DNA of 64,000 bases from Actinomycetota bacterium (lineage in GTDB: Bacteria; Actinomycetota; Acidimicrobiia; Acidimicrobiales; Ilumatobacteraceae): positions 30,190 through 94,189 of the forward strand of contig CAUJET010000056.1 of NCBI GenBank assembly GCA_963169665.1, given 5' to 3'. The notes under the pieces are model-generated. The model saw nothing but the letters and a program-made list of their open reading frames with translations, was not told the DNA's origin and made no database searches. Made by a program: the position numbers and the translations under genes. This document shows, one piece after another, positions 9,471-20,616 of this stretch; the stretch's first letter is position 1; the number at the start of each line of letters is the position of its first letter.

Positions 9471-10532
9471 CACCATCAGGTGCTGCGTGGCCACATGGGC
9501 GTCGCGCAGACACCGCTGTAGCGGGCTGGTCTCGAACACCGAGGTCCCGCCCGCCAGCGTGTACACCACGTCGGTGGCGTGCGCCGCCGATTGTGCGGCG
9601 TGCACGCAGGCGAGACGGATCCGGGCCCTCGTAGTCACGTCGATCCGGTCGCCGGTCGTCGAGCTCGCCCAGGCCTGGGCGAGCTCGTCGTGCAGGAACG
9701 CCCGCGCCGACCGCAGTGTCGCCTCGGCCTTTGCCAGCTCGGCCTGGGCCGATCCCGACTGGCTGAGCGTGCGCGAGCTGAACAGCGGACGCTTGCCCTG
9801 GGCGAGCTCGGTGAACTCGTCGATCGCATGACGAGCGACACCGAGCGACACCGCTGCCACGCCCGAGGCCAGCAGGCTGAAGTTCGGGAACGCTGCGAGG
9901 TTGCAGTCGACCTGGCGCTTGCCGAGCAGCGGCTGCACCGAGCGGCCCACCGGCACGTAGGCGCCGTCGACGCTGAAGTCGTTGGAGCCCGTGCCCTTCA
10001 GCCCGGTGGAGTACCACGTGTCGTGGATGGTGACGTCGGCGATGTCGAGGAACATCAGGTGGAACTCGCCGTCGTCGGTGACCGAGCCGCCGGTGAGGTA
10101 GTTGCAGTGCTGCGAGCCGCTCCCCCATTGCCATCTGCCCGTGACGCGCCACCCGTCGCCGTCGCGGACCGCTCGGCCGTTCGGCGCGTACACGCCACCG
10201 GTGATGATCTTCGGGTCGCCGTAGATCGAACGGGCGATCTCGGGCTCGAGGAACAGGCTCATCGACGACGTCGTCGATGCGATCATCGTGCACCACCCAG
10301 CGGCACCGTCGGCGATCGCGATCTTCTCGATCGCGCTCACCATCGTGATCGGGTCGGCCTCCGGCCCGCCGTACGCCGCCGGTACGCACATGCGGAACAG
10401 CTGTGCGTCGCGCAGCGCCTGCACCAACCGCTTCGGCAGCCGTCGCCCCTGCTCGCCCTTGTCGGCGTGAGCCTCGACCAGTTCCTGCAACCCTTCGGCC
10501 GCCTCGACGAGGCCGGCCGTCCCGGCGCTCAC
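9402..10532 (-). CDS. Acyl-CoA dehydrogenase-fold flavoprotein (type 2 C-terminal domain)
   Basis: A 376-aa protein in the acyl-CoA dehydrogenase superfamily, closest in layout to the flavin-dependent monooxygenase/desulfurisation group (HsaA, DszC-like). It has the ACAD N-terminal helical domain (FRMCVPAAYGGPEADPI), a middle WQWGSGSQHCNY segment, and a C-terminal bundle of Acyl-CoA_dh_2 type. The GTG at 10532 overlaps the TGA of the upstream dehydrogenase by four bases (GTGA), so the two are translationally coupled and probably act in the same lipid or sterol pathway. The 3' end overlaps the DUF2157 gene by 69 bases. Confidence 0.8.
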   Translation of the reverse strand: MSAGTAGLVEAAEGLQELVEAHADKGEQGRRLPKRLVQALRDAQLFRMCVPAAYGGPEADPITMVSAIEKIAIADGAAGWCTMIASTTSSMSLFLEPEIARSIYGDPKIITGGVYAPNGRAVRDGDGWRVTGRWQWGSGSQHCNYLTGGSVTDDGEFHLMFLDIADVTIHDTWYSTGLKGTGSNDFSVDGAYVPVGRSVQPLLGKRQVDCNLAAFPNFSLLASGVAAVSLGVARHAIDEFTELAQGKRPLFSSRTLSQSGSAQAELAKAEATLRSARAFLHDELAQAWASSTTGDRIDVTTRARIRLACVHAAQSAAHATDVVYTLAGGTSVFETSPLQRCLRDAHVATQHLMVSPRLYETLGRMFFGIDIDTASI

Positions 10533-11764
10533 GACGCGCGCCCTGCGGCGCGCTGCGCCTCCGACCAGCTCATCCCCGCAGTGACGTTCACGTCGTGGGG
10601 CAGACCCAGCACCCGTTCGGCCACGATGTTGCGCTGCACGTCGCCGGTGCCACCACCGATGGTGAGCGCCTGGCTGAACATGTAGCCGTCGTACCAACCC
10701 GGATGATCGAGCCCGTCGCCCGGCTTGTCGGGGCCGAGCCCCTTCGTGTCGGTGCCGGGCACGAACACCTCGCTGCCATCGCCGCCGGTGAGCATCCCGT
10801 GCGCGCCGATCATGTCGCGCACCAGGCTCATCACGTGCTGGCCGTGCTCGTCGGCGAGGATCTTCCGGATGCTCGCCTCAGGCCCCGGCTGCTCGCCCTT
10901 CAACGCAGCGGTGAGCGTGCGGAGCCGGATCAGGTCGAGCAGCGTGTGCTCGATGTACACCTCGGCGATGCGCTGACGCGCGTGCGGGTCGGTCACCCCG
11001 CTCGGATGCGCCGCACGGATCGATTCGATCGCCTCGAGCGCCGTCGGGCCGTTGCCCCACAGCACCCCACCGGTGCTGAGCGACACCCGTTCGTTGCCGA
11101 GCGTCACCTTCGCGAGGCGCCAGCCGTCGTTCAGATCGCCGACGAGGTTCTCCGCCGGGATCCGCACGTCGGTGAAGAACACCTCGTTGAACGTGTGCCC
11201 GCCCGTGATCTCGGTGATCGGGCGGATCTCGATGCCGGGCAGGTCCATCGGGCACACGAAGTACGAGATGCCCTTGTGTTTCGCGACGTCGGGGTCGGTA
11301 CGGGCGATCAGGATGCCGAAGCGCGCGTACTGCGCGCCGCTCGTCCAGATCTTCTGGCCGTTCACCACGAACTCGTCGCCGTCGCGCACCGCGCGGGTAC
11401 CGAGGTTGGCCAGATCGCTGCCGCTACCAGGCTCGCTGAACAACTGGCACCAGTAGTCGTCGCCCGACAGCATCGGCATGAGGTACCGCTGCTTCTGCTC
11501 CTCGGTGCCCGCGTAGAGGATGGTCGGCCCTGCCCAACCGATGCCGATCGGGTTCACGGGTCGACGAACGCCGGCAGCACCGAGTTCGTCATCGATGATC
11601 AGCTGCTGGATCGGATCGGCCTCGACACCCCATGGTCGCGGCCAGTGAGGTGCGACCAGCCCTGCTGCTGCCAGCTCGGCGCCCGACGGATCCGGGTGTG
11701 CCGACAGCCATGCGCGCACCTCGAGGCGGCGCGGATCGTCGGCCCCGGGCAGTTGGAAGTCCAT
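10529..11764 (-). CDS. Acyl-CoA dehydrogenase
   Basis: A 411-aa FAD enzyme that introduces a double bond into acyl-CoA. It shows FSEPGSGSDLA, the FAD-binding VNGQKIWTSGA segment, and a C-terminal helical domain ending around IGGGTGDVQRNIVAERVLGLP, all standard for the family. The composition resembles the FadE proteins used for sterol side chains or branched substrates, but specificity is not visible. ATG 11764 lies 6 nt below a TAGGTT -10 box (11776-11771), so it is probably leaderless and heads a two-gene unit with the coupled gene downstream. Confidence 0.92.
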   Translation of the reverse strand: MDFQLPGADDPRRLEVRAWLSAHPDPSGAELAAAGLVAPHWPRPWGVEADPIQQLIIDDELGAAGVRRPVNPIGIGWAGPTILYAGTEEQKQRYLMPMLSGDDYWCQLFSEPGSGSDLANLGTRAVRDGDEFVVNGQKIWTSGAQYARFGILIARTDPDVAKHKGISYFVCPMDLPGIEIRPITEITGGHTFNEVFFTDVRIPAENLVGDLNDGWRLAKVTLGNERVSLSTGGVLWGNGPTALEAIESIRAAHPSGVTDPHARQRIAEVYIEHTLLDLIRLRTLTAALKGEQPGPEASIRKILADEHGQHVMSLVRDMIGAHGMLTGGDGSEVFVPGTDTKGLGPDKPGDGLDHPGWYDGYMFSQALTIGGGTGDVQRNIVAERVLGLPHDVNVTAGMSWSEAQRAAGRAS

Positions 11765-11813
11765 AGGCAGAACCTACAGCGCCCCGAGAACTGCCCGGGC
11801 CGACGCATGACGA

Positions 11814-12893
11814 TCAGCCGAGTTGGGTGCTGTTCCCGAGGACCTCGACGTCGCAGTCCAGACCCTGCCGCAGGCAGTTGTCGATCCAGGTCTGCATCGT
11901 CGCCGGATCCCAGCCGTTCCACCAGTCGGCGTGGCCCGAGTAGCCGCCCTCGCCACCCGAGTACGTGTCGCTCGACAGGCGCCAGCTGCCGTTGCCGCTG
12001 GACGGAACCTGCCAGGACACGTTGATGCCGATCGCCGGGAGCGCGACGGGATGCGATGCCGGACAGCCGGAACCATCGGGATAGGCCATGTGGCTGCGGT
12101 GGTCTGGCGAATCGAGATTCCGTCCGTCCCAGCATTGGGGAAATCCAACACCCATCGTCACCCACGAACCAGGTGAGCACTGCTGCATCCCCGGCGTCGT
12201 GTCCGTGCCGTTGCCCCGCTGGTCGTACGTGCACCGCCACGAGAGATGGCGGAGGTAGGCGGGGTTGGGATCCGCTTCGGTCGCAGTCGCCGGACGGCCT
12301 GCGATCATTCGAAGACCGGCGGGCATGGCGACGACCTCCCACGGATCGACGCCGCCGTAGCCGGTCTTGTAGTACGCGATCATGTACGACGGCTGCAGCG
12401 GCGCGCCGGTCGAGGTGTCGATCATCGACGGCACCCAGTAGGCGGAGCGGTTGAGGATGCCGCCTCGGCAGGTCGATGCGCCGCTGTTGGCGATCGAGTC
12501 CGCCGTCGAGAACGCATCTGTCGTCGTGTTGCCGAAGAAGGTGTGCAGGTGCGATGCCCCGGGCTGGCCGGGAGCGACGATCGGGTCGTCGAACGCCATG
12601 TGCGAGTAGAAGCAGAACGTCCGGAAGTTCCCGGTGCCATCGGAGACGTGGGGGCTTTGTGTCGCCCCGACGATCTGGGCCGAGGTGGCGCCCTCGGCAC
12701 GTGTCGGAATCTGGCCGTTGTCGATCCACGGACCGCCGCTGAACACCGGCACCTGACCAGCCGTCGGGGTCGCCGGCGCTGCGGCCGGAGCCACGCCATT
12801 GGCGTTCGTCGTCGGATTGGTCGGCACAGCGCATGCGGATGCGGATGCTGCAAGTGTCAACGCAAGCCCAAGGAACTTCAAGGATTGTCTCAT
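11814..12893 (-). CDS. Secreted DUF1996 protein
   Basis: A 359-aa exported protein with a signal sequence ending in ASASACAVP, which may be a weak lipobox. The mature part starts with a Pro/Ala-rich linker and continues into a DUF1996 domain (FCFYSHMAFDDPIVAPGQ, SHLHTFFGNTTTDAFS, RSAYWVPSM, FPQCWDGRNLDSPDHRSHMA). The family is found mainly in fungi and some actinobacteria and has no established biochemical role. A GGAGG ribosome site precedes the ATG. It is divergent from the synthetase to its right across 210 bases. Confidence 0.85.
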   Translation of the reverse strand: MRQSLKFLGLALTLAASASACAVPTNPTTNANGVAPAAAPATPTAGQVPVFSGGPWIDNGQIPTRAEGATSAQIVGATQSPHVSDGTGNFRTFCFYSHMAFDDPIVAPGQPGASHLHTFFGNTTTDAFSTADSIANSGASTCRGGILNRSAYWVPSMIDTSTGAPLQPSYMIAYYKTGYGGVDPWEVVAMPAGLRMIAGRPATATEADPNPAYLRHLSWRCTYDQRGNGTDTTPGMQQCSPGSWVTMGVGFPQCWDGRNLDSPDHRSHMAYPDGSGCPASHPVALPAIGINVSWQVPSSGNGSWRLSSDTYSGGEGGYSGHADWWNGWDPATMQTWIDNCLRQGLDCDVEVLGNSTQLG

Positions 12894-13103
12894 GTGAGGG
12901 AGCCTCCGTCATTCATCGCCCAGTTCTCTATCGGCACCACTGACCGAGAACTTGACCCATCCGCGCCGTCAATGTAACACAATCGCAAACAAACTCTCCA
13001 AGTCTCTGACGAATCGCAACAATTGCGGGGTACCGGGGCGGGGGACACCATCTGTGACTCCGGAGTGTGGCAGAACTCGACAGGCACGCTACTGTCGGTG
13101 GTC

Positions 13104-14741
13104 GTGCATACGCCGGGTTGGAATGTCGCCGAGATCTGGGAACGCAACGCCGACCGGTTCCCCGACGCCATCGCCCAGGTGTGCGGCGAACGGCGCAGCA
13201 GCTGGACCGACTTCGACCGACGCGCCGACGGGGTGGCCGCCACGTTGCTCGCCGCGGGCGTGAGCCGTCAGGACAAGGTCGCCCACTACCTCTACAACTG
13301 CCCCGAGTACCTCGAGAGCATGTTCGGCCTCTTCAAGGCCGCGCTCGTGCCGGTCAACACGAACTACCGATACAGCGACGACGAGCTCGTCTATCTGTGG
13401 GACAACGCCGATGCCGTCGCCGTGATCTTCCACGGATCGTTCACCGAGCGCTGCGCCCACCTGCGCGACCGGGTGCCCGGCGTACGAACCTGGATCTGGG
13501 TCGACGACGGCAGCGAGCCGTGCCCGGACTGGGCGATCGACTACGAGGCCGCGGCGACGTCGGCGATCGCCGCCGGGACCGGCCGGGTGATCCCCCCGTG
13601 GGGCCGATCGCCCGACGACCTGTACATCCTCTACACGGGCGGCACCACCGGCATGCCCAAGGGTGTCATGTGGCGCCAGGACGACATGATCGGCAGCCTC
13701 GACGCACCGTCGAAGCACCCGCTGCCGGCGGTGCCCGGCTGGGACGCCTTCGACGCCCGCATGGCCAAGCCCGGCCCGCGCAACCTGCCGGCGGCGCCGC
13801 TGATGCACGGCACCGGCGCGTTCAACGCGATGTGGAACCTCGCCCTGGCGGGCTCGGTCGTCACCATGGTGGGCCGCCACTTCGATCCGATCGAGCTGCT
13901 CGACACCATTCAGCAGCACCAGGTGAACTCGATCTCGATCGTCGGCGACGCGTTTGCGAAGCCGATCCTGCGCGCCCTCGACGCCGAACCCGACCGGTGG
14001 GACATCTCGTCGCTGCGCGTGATCGTGTCGAGCGGCGTCATGTGGGCGGCGGAGACCAAGGCCGGGCTGCTGCGCCACAACCAGCGGCTGATCATGATCG
14101 ACAGCCTCGGCAGCAGCGAGGCGATCGGCATGGCCAGCAACACCACCACCGCCGAGACCGCGGCGGCCCCGGCCAAGACGGCAACCTTCTCGCTGGGCCC
14201 CAACACCAAGGTGCTCACCGAGGACGGTCGCGAGGTGCAGCCCGGCAGCGGTGAGCGCGGCCGCGTGGCGCTGCGGGGTCGTACACCGATCGGCTACTAC
14301 AAGGACGAGGCCAAGTCGGCTGCGACGTTCGTGATGGTCGACGGAGTGCGCTGGAGCATCCCCGGCGACTGGGCGGAGGTGGAGGCCGACGGCACGCTGC
14401 AGCTCTACGGCCGCGGCAGTCAGTGCATCAACACGGGCGGCGAGAAGGTCTTCCCCGAAGAGGTGGAGGAGGTGCTGAAGCGCCACCCCTCCGTCGCCGA
14501 TGCCGCGGTGGTGGGCGTACCCGACGAACGGTTCGGTCAGGCGATCACCGCACTCGTGGAGGCACACGCCGGCGACACCGTCGACGAGGCCGCACTCATC
14601 GCCCACGTGAAGGAGCAGATCGCGCACTACAAGGCACCCAAGCGCGTGCTGCCGATCGACACCGTCGGCCGGGCCGCGAACGGCAAGCTCGACTACAAGC
14701 GCCTCACCGCGAACGCACTCGAGCGCCTCGGCCTCGCCTGA
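13104..14741 (+). CDS. Acyl-CoA synthetase (AMP-forming)
   Basis: A 545-aa ANL-superfamily ligase. It has the ATP-binding ILYTGGTTGMPKGVMWR motif, the DSLGSSEAIGMA motif and the C-terminal GGEKVFPEEVEEVLKRHP and YKAPKRVLPID hinge and lysine region, so the catalytic parts are complete. The sequence type matches FadD3/FadD19-like enzymes that load sterol-derived acids, by inference only. I place the start at GTG 13104, 8 nt after a TACTGT -10 box at 13090-13095; an in-frame GTG at 13098 and a longer open frame exist but lack a ribosome site. Confidence 0.9.
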   Translation: MHTPGWNVAEIWERNADRFPDAIAQVCGERRSSWTDFDRRADGVAATLLAAGVSRQDKVAHYLYNCPEYLESMFGLFKAALVPVNTNYRYSDDELVYLWDNADAVAVIFHGSFTERCAHLRDRVPGVRTWIWVDDGSEPCPDWAIDYEAAATSAIAAGTGRVIPPWGRSPDDLYILYTGGTTGMPKGVMWRQDDMIGSLDAPSKHPLPAVPGWDAFDARMAKPGPRNLPAAPLMHGTGAFNAMWNLALAGSVVTMVGRHFDPIELLDTIQQHQVNSISIVGDAFAKPILRALDAEPDRWDISSLRVIVSSGVMWAAETKAGLLRHNQRLIMIDSLGSSEAIGMASNTTTAETAAAPAKTATFSLGPNTKVLTEDGREVQPGSGERGRVALRGRTPIGYYKDEAKSAATFVMVDGVRWSIPGDWAEVEADGTLQLYGRGSQCINTGGEKVFPEEVEEVLKRHPSVADAAVVGVPDERFGQAITALVEAHAGDTVDEAALIAHVKEQIAHYKAPKRVLPIDTVGRAANGKLDYKRLTANALERLGLA

Positions 14742-14760
14742 TCCGACCGGCGGACTCGCG

Positions 14761-15366
14761 TCAGCGACGCGGGCCGCACTCGTCCTGCACCCAGCAGCCG
14801 TCGAGGTGGTCGTTCACGAGGCCCATCGCCTGCATGAACGCGTACATGGTGGTGGGTCCGACGAAGCTCCACCCCCGCCGCTTCAGATCCTTCGACATGG
14901 CGATCGACTGCGGGCTCGTGGACGGAATCGGCATCGGACCGTCGGTGCGCACCGGGGTGTCGACCGCGTACTGCTCGACGTAGCGGGCGATGCTGCCCTC
15001 GGCCTCGTGCAACTCGATCGCCCGGCGCGCGTTGTTGATGGTGCTCTCGATCTTGCCTCGGTGACGCACGATGCCGGCGTCGCCGAGCAGCCGGGCCACG
15101 TCGGCATCGGTGTAGGAGGCGACCTTCTCGACGTCGAAGTCGTCGAATGCCGCGCGGAAGTTCTCGCGCTTGCGCAGGATCGTGAGCCACGACAGCCCGG
15201 ACTGGAAACCCTCCAGGCACAACTTCTCGAACAGCCGGGTGTCGTCGGTGACGCGGCGGCCCCACTCGTCGTCGTGGTACGCGACGTAGACCGGATCGGT
15301 GCCGCACCACCAGCAGCGCGTGTTGCTGTCGTCGCCGACGATCAGGAAGCTGTCCGGCAGGCCCAT
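14761..15366 (-). CDS. tag: DNA-3-methyladenine glycosylase I
   Basis: A 201-aa base-excision repair enzyme removing 3-methyladenine. RCWWCGTDPVYVAYHDDEWG is the family's N-terminal signature, giving zinc ligands Cys and His, and NDHLDGCW near the C-terminus supplies the second His and Cys. Length is typical. It is convergent with the synthetase, with 19 bases between the stop codons. An imperfect -10 (CAGACT) stands 6 nt before ATG 15366. Confidence 0.93.
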   Translation of the reverse strand: MGLPDSFLIVGDDSNTRCWWCGTDPVYVAYHDDEWGRRVTDDTRLFEKLCLEGFQSGLSWLTILRKRENFRAAFDDFDVEKVASYTDADVARLLGDAGIVRHRGKIESTINNARRAIELHEAEGSIARYVEQYAVDTPVRTDGPMPIPSTSPQSIAMSKDLKRRGWSFVGPTTMYAFMQAMGLVNDHLDGCWVQDECGPRR

Positions 15367-15407
15367 GCGGCGAGTCTGTCAGACGGGTGCCACACCCGTC
15401 CGAGGCG

Positions 15408-16988
<1,581 letters not shown>

Positions 16989-17128
16989 GCCTGCGAGCGT
17001 AGGAGAACCGTCGTTGCAGCACCTACCCCGGCGACCGACCGAGCGGACGAGCTGCCCGTCCCGAGGCGATCGCGAACGGGACCAAGGGCTCATCAGGACC
17101 GCCGGCACGGCGTCGTAGGCTCGGCCAC

Positions 17129-17158
17129 GTGACGGTGATCGATCGGCGGCGTGCATGA
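17129..17158 (+). CDS. Putative nine-residue leaderless leader ORF
   Basis: GTG at 17129 lies 7 nt after a TAGGCT -10 box (17116-17121), the same spacing used by annotated leaderless genes here. It reads MTVIDRRRA and its TGA overlaps the ATG of the transporter as ATGA. The transporter's own ATG has no ribosome site and is not in frame with the GTG. The short frame may deliver ribosomes to the transporter by termination-reinitiation. Whether it is really translated is inference. Confidence 0.4.
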   Translation: MTVIDRRRA

Positions 17159-18723
17159 TCGACCTCCTCGTCGACCACCCGGTCGCGCTGATCTTCACCG
17201 TGCTCGCGTGTGGCGCCGCGCTGGGAGCCGTCCGGGTGAAGGGTGTGTCGCTCGGGCCCGCCGGTGCGCTGTTCGCCGGCCTCGCGCTCTCCGCCGTCGA
17301 CGAGCGCCTCGCGATCCCCGAGGTGGTCGGCAGTGTCGGCCTCGCGCTGTTCACCTACGGCATCGGGTTGTCGAGCGGCCCTCAGTTCTTCTCGTCGCTG
17401 CGCTCACAGGCGCGATCGTTGGGCGTCGTCGCGCTCTGCCTCGTCGCCGCCGCGGGCCTCGTCCACCTTCTGGGCCGGTTGTTGTCGCTCGGACAGGGCA
17501 CGGTCGCCGGTCTGTACGCCGGCGCGCTCACCAACACCCCGGCCCTCGCCGCAGCGCGAGACGCCCTCGACGGCTCGACCGAACCGGTCGTCGGCTATTC
17601 GGTCGCCTACCCGATCGGTGTGGTCGGCATGATCCTCGCCGCCGCGATCGCGCTGCGCATCGCACGGCAGCGCCCGAACGCCGACGACCGCGATGTGCCG
17701 CTCGCCCTCGGCACCCGCACGATCCGCGTCGGCCCGGGCGCACACCCGCCCCTGCAGGACCTCGGCGCCACGGCAGCGGTGTTCGCCCGGGTGGAGCGCG
17801 ACGGCGAGCAGATGGTGCCCGGACCCGACTTCGAGGTCCGAGCCGGCGACCTCGTGGCGGTCACTGCGCCACTGGCGGTACTCGACGAGGTGACCGCCCT
17901 GCTCGGCGAAGCAGTCGAGGCGCAGCTGAGCCACGACCGCACCCGCCTCGACATGCGTCGGATCGTGGTGAGTGCACGCCAGCTCACGGGACGCCGCCTC
18001 GGCGACCTCGAATTGCACCACCGGTTCGGTGCCGTGGCCACCCGGGTGCGCCGCGGCGACGTCGATCTGCTCGCCCACGACGACCTCACCCTCCAGCCCG
18101 GCGACCGCGTGCGGGTGGTTGCGCCGCGCGAACACATGGGGGCGATCAGCACCCTGCTCGGCGACTCCGAACGCCGCATCGGCGAGCTCGACGCCGTCGG
18201 CTACATGTTCGGCCTGGCGCTCGGATCGTTGATCGGCCTGGTCGAAGTGCCCCTCGGCGGCGGCGCGTCGTTCGCGCTCGGCACGGCGGGCGGACCGTTG
18301 GTGGTCGGCCTCCTCCTCGGCCGGCTCGAACGGACGGGTCCGATCACCTGGCAGCCGCCGTACGGCGCCGGCCTCTCGATCCGCCAACTGGGCACGATCC
18401 TGTTCCTCGGCACGGTCGGCAGCCGATCAGGTTCTGCCCTCGTCGATGCCGTGTCGTCGAGCCAGGGCATCAAACTCGCCGCTGCCGCGGTGGTCGTGGT
18501 CGCTGCCACGGCGACGATGCTCGTGTTCGCCGGGCGTCGGCTCCTCGGACTCGGCGGCGCCCGCCTCACGGGCACGCTCGCCGGACTCGAGACGCAACCG
18601 GCGGTGCTCGCCTTCGCCAACGAGCAGTCCGACGACGACCGGGTGAGCACGGCCTACGCGATCGTGTTCCCGGTGGCGATGCTGCTCAAGATCGTGCTCG
18701 CCCAACTCATCGCGCTGCTCTGA
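17155..18723 (+). CDS. AspT/YidE-type transporter with two RCK_C domains
   Basis: A 522-aa membrane protein of the aspartate:alanine exchanger-like family. An N-terminal five- to six-helix block (residues 1-165), two consecutive TrkA_C/RCK_C ligand-binding domains (about 185-350, each ending [14 protein letters not shown] or [14 protein letters not shown]), and a second membrane block give the symmetric layout of the family. TNTPALAA and [12 protein letters not shown] are the repeated loop motifs. Substrate is unknown; relatives exchange dicarboxylates or amino acids. Confidence 0.85.
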   Translation: MIDLLVDHPVALIFTVLACGAALGAVRVKGVSLGPAGALFAGLALSAVDERLAIPEVVGSVGLALFTYGIGLSSGPQFFSSLRSQARSLGVVALCLVAAAGLVHLLGRLLSLGQGTVAGLYAGALTNTPALAAARDALDGSTEPVVGYSVAYPIGVVGMILAAAIALRIARQRPNADDRDVPLALGTRTIRVGPGAHPPLQDLGATAAVFARVERDGEQMVPGPDFEVRAGDLVAVTAPLAVLDEVTALLGEAVEAQLSHDRTRLDMRRIVVSARQLTGRRLGDLELHHRFGAVATRVRRGDVDLLAHDDLTLQPGDRVRVVAPREHMGAISTLLGDSERRIGELDAVGYMFGLALGSLIGLVEVPLGGGASFALGTAGGPLVVGLLLGRLERTGPITWQPPYGAGLSIRQLGTILFLGTVGSRSGSALVDAVSSSQGIKLAAAAVVVVAATATMLVFAGRRLLGLGGARLTGTLAGLETQPAVLAFANEQSDDDRVSTAYAIVFPVAMLLKIVLAQLIALL

Positions 18724-18742
18724 CCGAGGTGACCGCCACCGA

Positions 18743-19132
18743 TCAGGCGACGGCGACGACTGCGATCTCCATCTGCCATTCCGGTCGGGCGAGGGACGGC
18801 ACCGTCACCAAGGTGCTCGCGGCGCGATGCCCACTCATCGCTGCGTCGCGCGCCGCCATCACGAGGCCCAGCGAGGCGAGATGGTCGACGACGACGTAGG
18901 TGGTGATGCTGACGATGTTGCTCATCGACATGTCGGCCTCGGTCAACAGTGCGTCGATGTTGCGCCACACCACGGCAGCCTGCTCGGCGATGTCGGTGGG
19001 CGTCGTGCCATCGGGGGCGGTCGGCACCACCCCCGACGTATGGAGGATGCGACGGGCGTCCGTGCTCAGCATCGCGTGCACATAGTTCGCGGCGGGCGGC
19101 GCCATCGTCGGGGGCAGGATCGGCGTGTTCAT
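18743..19132 (-). CDS. RidA/YjgF-family protein
   Basis: A 129-aa Rid-superfamily protein, most members of which deaminate reactive enamine/imine intermediates. The fold is recognisable from ILHTSGVVP, EQAAVVWRNIDALLTEADM and the C-terminal PEWQMEIAVVAV strand. I start at ATG 19132 (MNTPILPPTMAPPAANYVHA), which gives the standard family length and has an imperfect -10 (CACACT) 6 nt upstream; a longer open frame extends further but would add an atypical basic tail. Convergent with the transporter across 19 bases. Confidence 0.82.
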   Translation of the reverse strand: MNTPILPPTMAPPAANYVHAMLSTDARRILHTSGVVPTAPDGTTPTDIAEQAAVVWRNIDALLTEADMSMSNIVSITTYVVVDHLASLGLVMAARDAAMSGHRAASTLVTVPSLARPEWQMEIAVVAVA

Positions 19133-19236
19133 GCCGTCAGTGTGGCAAAGCCCCGATCCACGGCCGGCCGTCCCTCGCGAACGGTCGATGAACATCGTCG
19201 AGCGGGAGATCGACCCTGATCCCCTACGATCGCCCC

Positions 19237-19791
19237 ATGCCGGACCCCGCACCGCAGACGGCCGAGCTGCGGCGAACGACCGTGGCGCGACTTCGGACCG
19301 CCGGCTTCTTCGGGGTCATGTCATGGGTCTTCGTCGTCCTCGGTGGTGTCGAGATCGTGCAGGGATCGACCGACGGCTTCCTGATCGCCGTGTTCGCTGC
19401 GGCGGTCGGATGGCGGGTCGCGATCGCCACCGAGTACGTGCGGTGCGACGTCGACGGGTTGGTGTGGCGGTCGGTGTTCGTCACCCGCCATGTGCCCTGG
19501 GAGCGGGTCGCAGCGATCGAGACCACCGTCGTGCACGGCGACCGCTGGCGCGGCCGGATGACCTTCCCCGTCGCATCGCTGGTGGTGGTGCTGCCCAACG
19601 GCGTCCAGCTGACCGTCAGCCCGTCGATCTGGTGCCCGATCATGCACCACGCCGAGTTCGTCGCCGCCGCACGGCTGATCAGCCCGATCGACTGGGCCGA
19701 CGTCGAGGACGGCACGGTGGCCGAGGTGCGCACCGGCGGCCGCCACGCGGGACGACCGATCCCTCGACGCCGTCGAGAGGACGGCGCGTAA
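19237..19791 (+). CDS. Membrane-anchored bacterial PH-domain protein
   Basis: A 184-aa protein with two hydrophobic segments (about residues 25-60) followed by a small beta domain (EYVRCDVDGLVWRSVFVTRH, VPWERVAAIE) that fits the bPH_6-type domain common in actinobacteria. Such proteins are membrane associated with unknown role. ATG is 6 nt after a TACGAT -10 box (19225-19230). Its TAA stop codon is the first half of the next gene's -10 box. Confidence 0.7.
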   Translation: MPDPAPQTAELRRTTVARLRTAGFFGVMSWVFVVLGGVEIVQGSTDGFLIAVFAAAVGWRVAIATEYVRCDVDGLVWRSVFVTRHVPWERVAAIETTVVHGDRWRGRMTFPVASLVVVLPNGVQLTVSPSIWCPIMHHAEFVAAARLISPIDWADVEDGTVAEVRTGGRHAGRPIPRRRREDGA

Positions 19792-19800
19792 GCTCGTGCC

Positions 19801-20616
19801 ATGACCACGACCGAGACCGGCGTCCGCACCATCGACGGGGTGGAGCTCACCCCCAAGCAGGTGGGCCTCGACCTGCCCGTCACCTTCGCGACGGTCGAGG
19901 AGGAGCGTCTCCACCGCAAGCAGAAGCTCGCCGCCGCCCTGCGGATCTTCGGACGGGTCGGCTTCGGTGAGGGCGTCGCCGGACACATCACCGTGCGCGA
20001 CCCGGAGTTCCCCGAGCTGTTCTGGGTGAACCCGTTCGCCGTGAGCTTCCGCCACATCCGCGTGAGCGACCTGATCCTCGTCGACCACGACGGCAACGTC
20101 GTCTACGGCACCCGCCCGGTCAACCGTGCGGCGTTCGTGATCCACTCCGCAGTGCACGAAGCACGCCCCGACGTGATCGCCGCCGCCCACAGCCACAGCG
20201 TGCACGGCAAGGCGTTCAGCTCGCTCGGCATCCCGCTCGCCCCGATCACACAGGACTCGTGCATCTTCTACGAGGACCACGTCGTGGTCACCGCCCAGCG
20301 AGGTCGGGTGCAGTTCGGCGTCGAGGACGGGCGCGAGCTCGTGTCGCAGTTCCCTTCGGGCAAGGCGGCGATCCACCAGAACCACGGCCTGTTCACCGTC
20401 GGCCAGAGCGTGGACGAGGCAGCGTTCTGGTTCCTGAGCATGGACCGCAGCTGCCAGGCCCAGTTGCTCGCCATGGCCGCTGGCACCCCGCAGCCCATCC
20501 CCCACGAGGACGCCACCTACACCCGCGAGCAGACCGCGTCGCCGATCGCCGGCTGGCTGAGCTTCCAGCCGCTGTGGCAGGAGATCTGCCGCACCGATCC
20601 CGACCTGTTCGAGTGA
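19801..20616 (+). CDS. Class II aldolase/adducin-domain protein
   Basis: A 271-aa zinc-dependent aldolase-fold protein. The metal-binding histidines are visible in AAAHSHSVHGKAF and in IHQNHGLFTVG, and GVAGHITVRDPE is the substrate-loop motif of this family, which also includes decarboxylases and epimerases. The ATG follows TAAGCT (19789-19794) by 6 nt, indicating leaderless translation. The downstream EamA gene overlaps it by four bases (GTGA), so the two form an operon, possibly coupling a catabolic step to product export. Confidence 0.85.
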   Translation: MTTTETGVRTIDGVELTPKQVGLDLPVTFATVEEERLHRKQKLAAALRIFGRVGFGEGVAGHITVRDPEFPELFWVNPFAVSFRHIRVSDLILVDHDGNVVYGTRPVNRAAFVIHSAVHEARPDVIAAAHSHSVHGKAFSSLGIPLAPITQDSCIFYEDHVVVTAQRGRVQFGVEDGRELVSQFPSGKAAIHQNHGLFTVGQSVDEAAFWFLSMDRSCQAQLLAMAAGTPQPIPHEDATYTREQTASPIAGWLSFQPLWQEICRTDPDLFE

